This document shows, in pieces, positions 57,931 to 64,000 of a stretch of DNA of 64,000 nt. A program made the position numbers and the translations under genes. Position 1 is the first letter of the stretch; the number at the start of each line of letters is the position of its first letter. The notes under the pieces are model-generated. The model saw only the letters and a list, made by a program, of their open reading frames with translations, did no database searches and was not told the DNA's origin. This stretch comes from Elmis aenea (lineage: Eukaryota > Arthropoda > Insecta > Coleoptera > Elmidae), in contig OX393577.1 in NCBI GenBank assembly GCA_947652605.1, positions 9,610,868-9,674,867 on the forward strand, given 5' to 3'.

Positions 57931-60900
57931 TTATATAATAATAGCTATAGTGTGTAGAATTGGATCACGCAACATAGTAATTTCAATAATAACATTTTAA
58001 TATTTTAAACGTTGTATATTATCTCTTTTAATTATTTTAAAAAGTTAGAAAAGTCCAAAGAGGTACTCACTCTGTAGAGAAAAAATCTGTCTATAAATGT
58101 AAACAAAATGGTGGTGCGTCTTTGTTTTGCGAAAACCAATTAATTTTTTCTTATGGGCGCAACGAAAATTAATCTACCGAGAGGAAAGATTACTTATTAC
58201 TATCCGATTTGGTTTAAGACATTGCTCAGGCAATTTTTTTACACATTTAAATTATTTTATACTTCCAAAGGGTTTATAGACAATTTTCAAAAGTCGTATT
58301 TTCCTAATTTTCTCGTATACCGTTTGAGATATTTTTAATTTCTCTTCGGATTACTAATGAGCACCGAATTTAGCAACTATGCCAGTTGTACACCTATTCT
58401 CTAGCTATTGTACTTAGCGAGATCCCTATGTTTAAACTCAAATTAAATTACAGATTGATGAATGTTTTACTCCTTTTATTGATGATATTAAAGTGAAGAT
58501 ATAAAACGATTCCTTAAAGAGGAAATTTTGGCAAGAATTTTTAAATAAACAAGAAAAACAGGAACGAAAAAACTGTAAATTGAATAAAAATTTGCTGATT
58601 GACATTTAATCAATAGAAGAAAATAATAAATTTTTATTCTTGATTTAGCTTTTAATCAAATATGCAATAACTGCTATGATATATAAATTCTGGGCATATT
58701 AAATCAGTGGAATGTTATCAAAGGCGATTTTTGCCTTATATACCGTATAGCATGATGTATGTTTAAAGAAATATTAAAGGAGATCTAACAAATAAAACAT
58801 GAATAAGTCATTAATATTATCTCATTGTCAGAGGTCTCCGTATATGTTAAGTATTATTATTATTATTATTATTATTGTTATTATTATGATTATAGTAATT
58901 AGTCAGTCCAATAATATTAACCATCTTTATTGCTCTTGAATATTTACTTTAAATGACTTTACCTTTACATTCAATAATTTATATTCACAGTTTTATCTAT
59001 ATCATTATTATCATTATTACAAGTATTATTATTGCTTCTAACATGTATTAAAATAAAGTACTTTAATTAAAATCGAACATAAATGTATGCATGTATGTAT
59101 AAGTAATGCTTTAGACATTTCATTATTTTGAATGTGGTCTACTTGCAGTCAACAAAGTTATTATTTTACTTGAGCAATGCTCACAAAAATCTTGACGTCA
59201 AATATATTAAGACAGAAAAAAAGGAGACTATCCCCAGTTTTAAGAAAACTAAATCAATAATATTTTTCTTTTAAGTTTTTTTCTTAATTCAGATTAACTG
59301 TTACATATAAATATATATAAATTGTAAAATTTGCGCCGATGGTTAGCGTGCCAACTTCACGCATCTTTAGAGCAGAGAGTGAGGCTTTTTCGGTGGAGAC
59401 TCATTTTTATATCCTTATAAAAAAAGAAGATTGCTCCTGACATCTTAAAACTGGCCTAGCATTTCGACAACAGAAACATTTTTAATTCAGTTTTTTTTTA
59501 AGGAATTACTCAGATAATTCAGGTATTTATTGAAAATATTGAAAAATTATAAAAAATAATACTACTCAACTTTGACGAAGCTTTTAAAATTCCATACATG
59601 GCACGATTTTAATCCGGATGAAAATTTTGAGGTGAAATGATAATGATTCTCATCAATTATTCATGGCCGTATATTTCATATGTATGTCCGTGCATACGCG
59701 AGCAATTGTGATCGAATCAAAGGTGTAGGATTTTCGCCATTGACAATGGATTATTAATGCTTATTCAGCATTTTCAATGGCAGTTACTGCATGCGTTTAA
59801 CGAAGTGCACGGCAATCGATTGGAAATACGATTTAATTTAAATGCTGTGGATGAAATGAAGCTAAAACTACTGAATATGTATACATATATATGTGACGTT
59901 AACGAACGGTTACAATATAATACTTGTTGATATATAAGTATGCGAACAATGTATTGCAAAGCTTGGTTAGATTAACAGCGTATTTAATACCAAACCAATA
60001 TTTAGAGCTTTTGGTTTTTCAGAGATAATTAACAATTAAAAAAAACCAGCAAATTTAAAAAAAAAAGAAAATTTTGCGAAATGAAATATGTAGGTACTAG
60101 ACAAAAAAAAATACATGGGAGTATCTTACTAAAAAAGCTTAATTTTTCTCTAAAAATATTTTTTTTGTGAGCATCGAAGTAAATAATTTGCAAAAGAAAT
60201 GGCAATACAATATAACAAAGAATAGCAAAAAAGGTTTAAGCTTATATTTTGTTTTCTTAGTTTGATTAATTATGATTTGAATAAAATTTGAATGTTTAAA
60301 TTTATTTTTTAAGATTTAAAATACCGTAGACTCTTTTTATTTTCCCGAAGTGCTTGTTACCGAGTCTTTCAAGTTACCAAATAACGTAGCTTTTCACCAA
60401 ATGGAAATTCTTTATTCACTGCAAAACGTATAACAGTTGATATGAATTAAGAGGAAAAATCTAAAAGAAAAATATTATTGATTCGGCTTTTTTAAAACTG
60501 GTTACCTATCACAGTATATTTACATGTATAAGTTACATAATTGTATAATAATTATTATCCTAAGCAAATACTCAATGCAAAAAAAATTAAAATTAATTGT
60601 AATTTGCAAAACTAGTTTTCACTAATCATTGCCCGAATCTGCATAATGTAGTTGCCTCTACGGTACCTACAGGTTTGTTGCAACAGGCGATTTAAAATTA
60701 ATTCATGGGTTAGTACATGAACAGGTTCAATCGCATGCGTGAACTATGTACTAATAAATGTATTGACCAGTATTAGACGTTGTTGGAACGCTTTTACGAC
60801 TGGCCCAACTGAAAATGACATTTGTGTCAATTGGGTTCATAGAAATGTGCGCATCGCAAGGGGTAAACACCTTACGAATCCAGTAATAAATAGGATTGGG

Positions 60901-61045
60901 AGGATAATGCATGGCTACCTAAACTCACGTTATTTGTGAACAGCGCATGCGTGTAAAAATCCGAACACTAGTACATGCCTTCATTCAAGTACTGTTATGA
61001 CCGTACGCTGACTAGTTCATGTATTAATTTTATTTCAGTTGGGAC
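57931..61045. other. Unassigned AT-rich DNA with a TAT microsatellite
   Basis: An ATT/TAT microsatellite lies at about 58851-58890. The stretch at 59640-59960 is of more mixed composition. Near 59340 GATGGTTAGCGTGCC resembles an A-box of a tRNA-derived SINE, but no B-box follows. No gene was recognised. Confidence 0.4.
60575..60665. repeat. Segment duplicated at 62355-62450
   Basis: AATTTGCAAAACTAGTTTTC, ACTAATCATTGCCCGAATCT and GCATAATGTAGTTGCCTCT recur at about 62355-62450 with AATTTGCAGAACTAGTTTTC and GCATAATGTAGATGTCTCT. The two direct copies sit about 1.75 kb apart on either side of the hAT element. Sequence next to the second copy (AATCCTGATAGTACATTGGA) also resembles 1750-1770. Confidence 0.65.
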
Positions 61046-62244
61046 CAGGGACTAAAAACGAAAAAAATTCCGTTCGTTTCTGTTCGGAACGAAAACGAAA
61101 TATATCGTTTTCGTATTTTCGTTCTAACCGAAAAAATTCTTTTTTCGTTTTTGTGAACCGAAATAATAACGGTTAAAACCGGTTTTACAATATTTTTTTT
61201 GTCGTCAAAAAATCAATTTTTTTTCTAGTCACCACAACCCTCTATAAATACGATAACAATATTTGCGTCTCAACTAAAATATAAACGATGACGATGGGGC
61301 TTGATGCTCACGGACAGCATATTTTAGACTGGTGAACCATCGCCATATTAAATTTACCAAATCGTTAAACACATTAACATTTAACCATTTTATTAAGTTT
61401 AACACCCGTAAGGTGCAAAAACACAACGCGTGGTTAGGTTAAATTAGACACACAATGTTTATCTAAAAATATGAAAAATAGCAAGTGCTGTTTTAAATTT
61501 GTTTTAGTAGATACTAATAATCTATGCATTTGAATTAAATAAGATCCTGCTGTAATTATTTAAAAAGACAAAAGAATGAATTCAAGTGGATAATTTACTA
61601 AATGTTATAAATAAAAAAGATATTAAAAAAAACTTATATTAACTTAAAATACACTTTAACTTTATAGTTTGTACATACCATACAATATACATTTTCACAT
61701 TCCGTTAAATCTTACTAGCAACACATCTTCCAATAAATCTTCTTTTACATTAGTCCTTTTCGAAGTAAGAATAAATTTTACTATTATTATTTCTAAACGC
61801 AAATAAAACATACACATTGATAATATATATCCAATCAAGTGTATATTCTATAATGATGATCTAAAAAACAAATTAGAAATAGAGAATATCTGTACCGTTA
61901 ATTGTGTTACACGAAATTGCAAGTATAAACAATAAAGTTGTTAATACATATTCACGTAAATATATGGAGAAAAGTGAAGCTCACTTATTTCAAGTGAGAT
62001 TTTTTATTGCCTCGTGGAGTCTCCCCAGCACAGAAGGTAAATTCGCGTTTGTGTTTAACAAATAAAATTGAAATAGTAATAAAACCGGTTAAAACCGGTT
62101 AAAACCGGTTTTGAAAAATATTTATTTCGTTTTCGTTCTTGAACGAAAAATAATAATTTCGTTTTCGGTTTCGTTTTCGTTCTTAAAAAAAATTTCGGTT
62201 AATTTCGTTTAACGTTTTCGTTTTCGTTCCGTTCTCAGTCCCTG
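61046..62244. mobile_element. hAT non-autonomous element, copy 2 (inverted)
   Basis: It starts CAGGGACTAAAAACGAAAAA and ends CGTTCTCAGTCCCTG. A perfect 8-bp duplication GTTGGGAC lies at 61038-61045 and 62245-62252. End to end it is the reverse complement of copy 1 at 37746-38902, with small indels, including an extra AACCGGTT-type repeat near 62083-62112. Both hold the same core (GGGGAGACTCCACGAGGC in copy 1 orientation). Non-coding. Confidence 0.9.
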
Positions 62245-62252
62245 GTTGGGAC

Positions 62253-63810
62253 CGCCGACTAGCCATTCGGTGAACTATCAGAGACTATTCTGGGACGCGA
62301 TATAGATACTGCGCAGAATCCTGATAGTACATTGGAACAAACCTATGAGCAAATATTCATTGCAAAAAAAAATATTTATTATAATTTGCAGAACTAGTTT
62401 TCACGGATTATTTTATTGCCAGAATCTGCATAATGTAGATGTCTCTATATTTTATAATTTTAATTTCGTTGAAGGCTTGTGTCTTTTTAAAAACATTGTT
62501 TCATTTCGGCATTCGTTTTTTTTTAATAAATAAATTCAATAAAAATTTTAATAGTTTCACTGAAATGTTCCTCTCGTTAAATATTTAAAAAATTATTCAA
62601 TGTGTATAAAATCGATAACGAAATGTTAACCCCATGAATAAATTTCGAGGACGTGATAAGGTTAGATTGAACGAACTTATTAAATTTGAAATCTTTTAAA
62701 TTCTTAAAAGGGTGAAGATGTTAAAAGGTCTCTAGAACTCGGTTTAAAAATGCAGTTTAGTGAATATTTTAGTACCATTCATATAAGAAGCGGCTGTAAA
62801 TAACTGGCTTATACCAGTTTTCATCAGTTAATAAATAAATAATCTCCATATATTGCATCGAGTTTACAACTTCTGCGTACGTCTAAATATTTTATACAAA
62901 CTCTGCAATGAATACAGCCTCAATTTTATTCAAGTAAGAAAGTTAATTATTGTTAAGCTTTGAGCAATGTACGAAACAGTGCAGAAGACTCACTGAGCGA
63001 AATTATCACAAGTGAAGTAAAATACTATGTCCTTGTTCGCGATACAAAAGAATTTCGTTAAAAATTTAACTGAAAGTTGATACAAGCATCAGCTGTGTGT
63101 CGTCCGTGCTTGCTCAATAATTTGGCGTCTACGGTCGGTCTGCTTCAGCAATTTGGTTACACGTATGTGCATTTGCTGTTCTGAATGCTGATACAGCTTT
63201 TACTTGTTAAAAATCCGTATCGCTCAATCTTGTTGCTGTATTTGCAGTTTCGTCTATTACGTATTCTCCTTGTGCTGTAAGGGAGTTCCCTGTTTACTTA
63301 TGTTTTATAGTTTCTCCTGCATTAGTGAAGTACGTTCAAGTTTCAAGTTAAAAGATTTCTCGGCACAAATTACCTACTTGCTATTTCGAAAATATATCGG
63401 TGAATGTATTTTTTAAGTATTCTATACAAAGTAGAGTGGACTGAAGGGGTTTAAACTACAAGCTGCAAATTACCTTAAACTCCAAATATTTTAACAAGGT
63501 CCTACACCTGACGGCAAAGGAACTTACGACCAGATAATTAAAAATAATAATCTACAAGAACATTTATTTAATGACATATTAATCTCTACTCGGGCCAATG
63601 ATAATTTGATAATTGAGGTATTTTACATGGTAACATGATTTAATTACACAAGAAAAAGTTACATATGATAAAATTATACAGGGAGAAAATTACACATGAA
63701 ATAAATTTCAAACTGAGTTAATAACACAAACTATGAAATAATCCCTGCCGACAACTGACCTACATTCTTGTTATATTCATTTCTTTTCATGATTTCATAC
63801 CTATTTCACT
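62253..63810. other. Unassigned DNA
   Basis: Apart from the duplicated segment at 62355-62450, no repeat ends or genes were recognised. The frame at 63204-63416 (70 codons) has no known domain. Confidence 0.4.
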
Positions 63811-63905
63811 GATTGCATAACAGCTAAGCTCATGATTAACCCTGAGTTGCCCAAACTAGGAATTAACTCAGGGTTAATCCCAGATTTAGCTTTTATGCAA
63901 TCGGG
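63811..63905. mobile_element. Short palindromic MITE, ~95 bp
   Basis: CTGATTGCATAACAGCTAAG and GATTAACCCTGAGTT on the left mirror AACTCAGGGTTAATC and TTTAGCTTTTATGCAATCGG on the right. The arms are about 40 bp around a 17-bp loop. No clear target duplication. It is a minimal hairpin element. Confidence 0.65.
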
Positions 63906-64000
63906 CCTAAGAATTTCAAAGAATTTTTCCTATGTAATTTCTTCTTTGTGAAACTTCTTCCCGCGTAATTTTTTCCTTGTGTAATTTTTGCTTTGTAATT

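Noticed and set aside
58851..58890. TAT/ATT microsatellite as a LINE 3' tail
   Set aside because: No LINE coding or AATAAA-linked sequence next to it; an ordinary microsatellite is simpler.
59335..59400. tRNA-like A-box (GGTTAGCGTGCC), possible SINE
   Set aside because: No B-box (GGTTCGAxTCC) follows at the right distance and no second copy was found.
37738..62252. Idea that the hAT copies bound a cargo-carrying composite transposon including the hnRNP C-like exon
   Set aside because: Each copy has its own perfect 8-bp duplication (CTAAAAAT and GTTGGGAC), so they inserted independently.

Overview
This is an AT-rich, intron- and repeat-dominated stretch of a eukaryotic nuclear genome, almost certainly an insect and perhaps a beetle. 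The insect call rests on the mix of mariner, IS630-like, hAT and PIF/Harbinger-type DNA transposons, jockey-type LINEs and many short elements ending in ACAGGGTG/CACCCTGT. The order is inference. There are no bacterial operons, rRNAs, convincing tRNAs or CRISPR arrays.

The only host gene I can support lies on the minus strand: two consecutive coding exons of an hnRNP C/RALY-family RNA-binding protein. The exon at 51442-51599 carries the start codon, the RNP2 motif and a clean acceptor upstream. The exon at 36862-36969 carries RNP1. They join in phase 1 across a 14.5 kb intron. The exon that should finish the RRM was not found to the left, so 1-36861 is probably one very long intron plus whatever follows, and 51600-64000 is a 5'-UTR intron and/or upstream DNA. 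Every other recognisable coding sequence is a transposon relic.

Layout. 1-5.5 kb: a LINE scrap, then a TA-flanked element split by a 1.49 kb fold-back element with TTA target duplications and a 91-bp tandem/inverted array. 5.5-9.5 kb: a mosaic of IS630/mariner-type fragments. 11.3-12.0 kb: LINE RNase H relic. 13.5-19.8 kb: short repeats, a possible LTR-element leader and a fold-back element. 22 kb: jockey-type reverse transcriptase with its core deleted. 22.5-28 kb: mostly unassigned AT-rich DNA. 28.6-31.5 kb: a mariner relic and a second fold-back copy holding a LINE tail. 33-36.6 kb: hAT and Harbinger-type MITEs and a transposase tail.

36.97-51.44 kb (the intron): a stack of nested insertions. 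A hAT MITE sits inside a mariner. Next to it a palindromic TA element sits inside a LINE 3' tail, and that element carries a CR1/jockey-group LINE and a captured 213-bp segment. Another mariner, a hAT MITE, the second 91-bp-array element and a LINE tail follow. 51.6-64 kb: five more inverted-repeat elements, a second hAT copy inverted relative to the first, and unassigned DNA.

I see no convincing new multi-gene system. The most notable points are the reconstructable nested insertions, the 91-bp-array fold-back family, and the inverted repeat pairs that flank both hnRNP C-like exons, which could affect splicing or RNA circularisation (inference).
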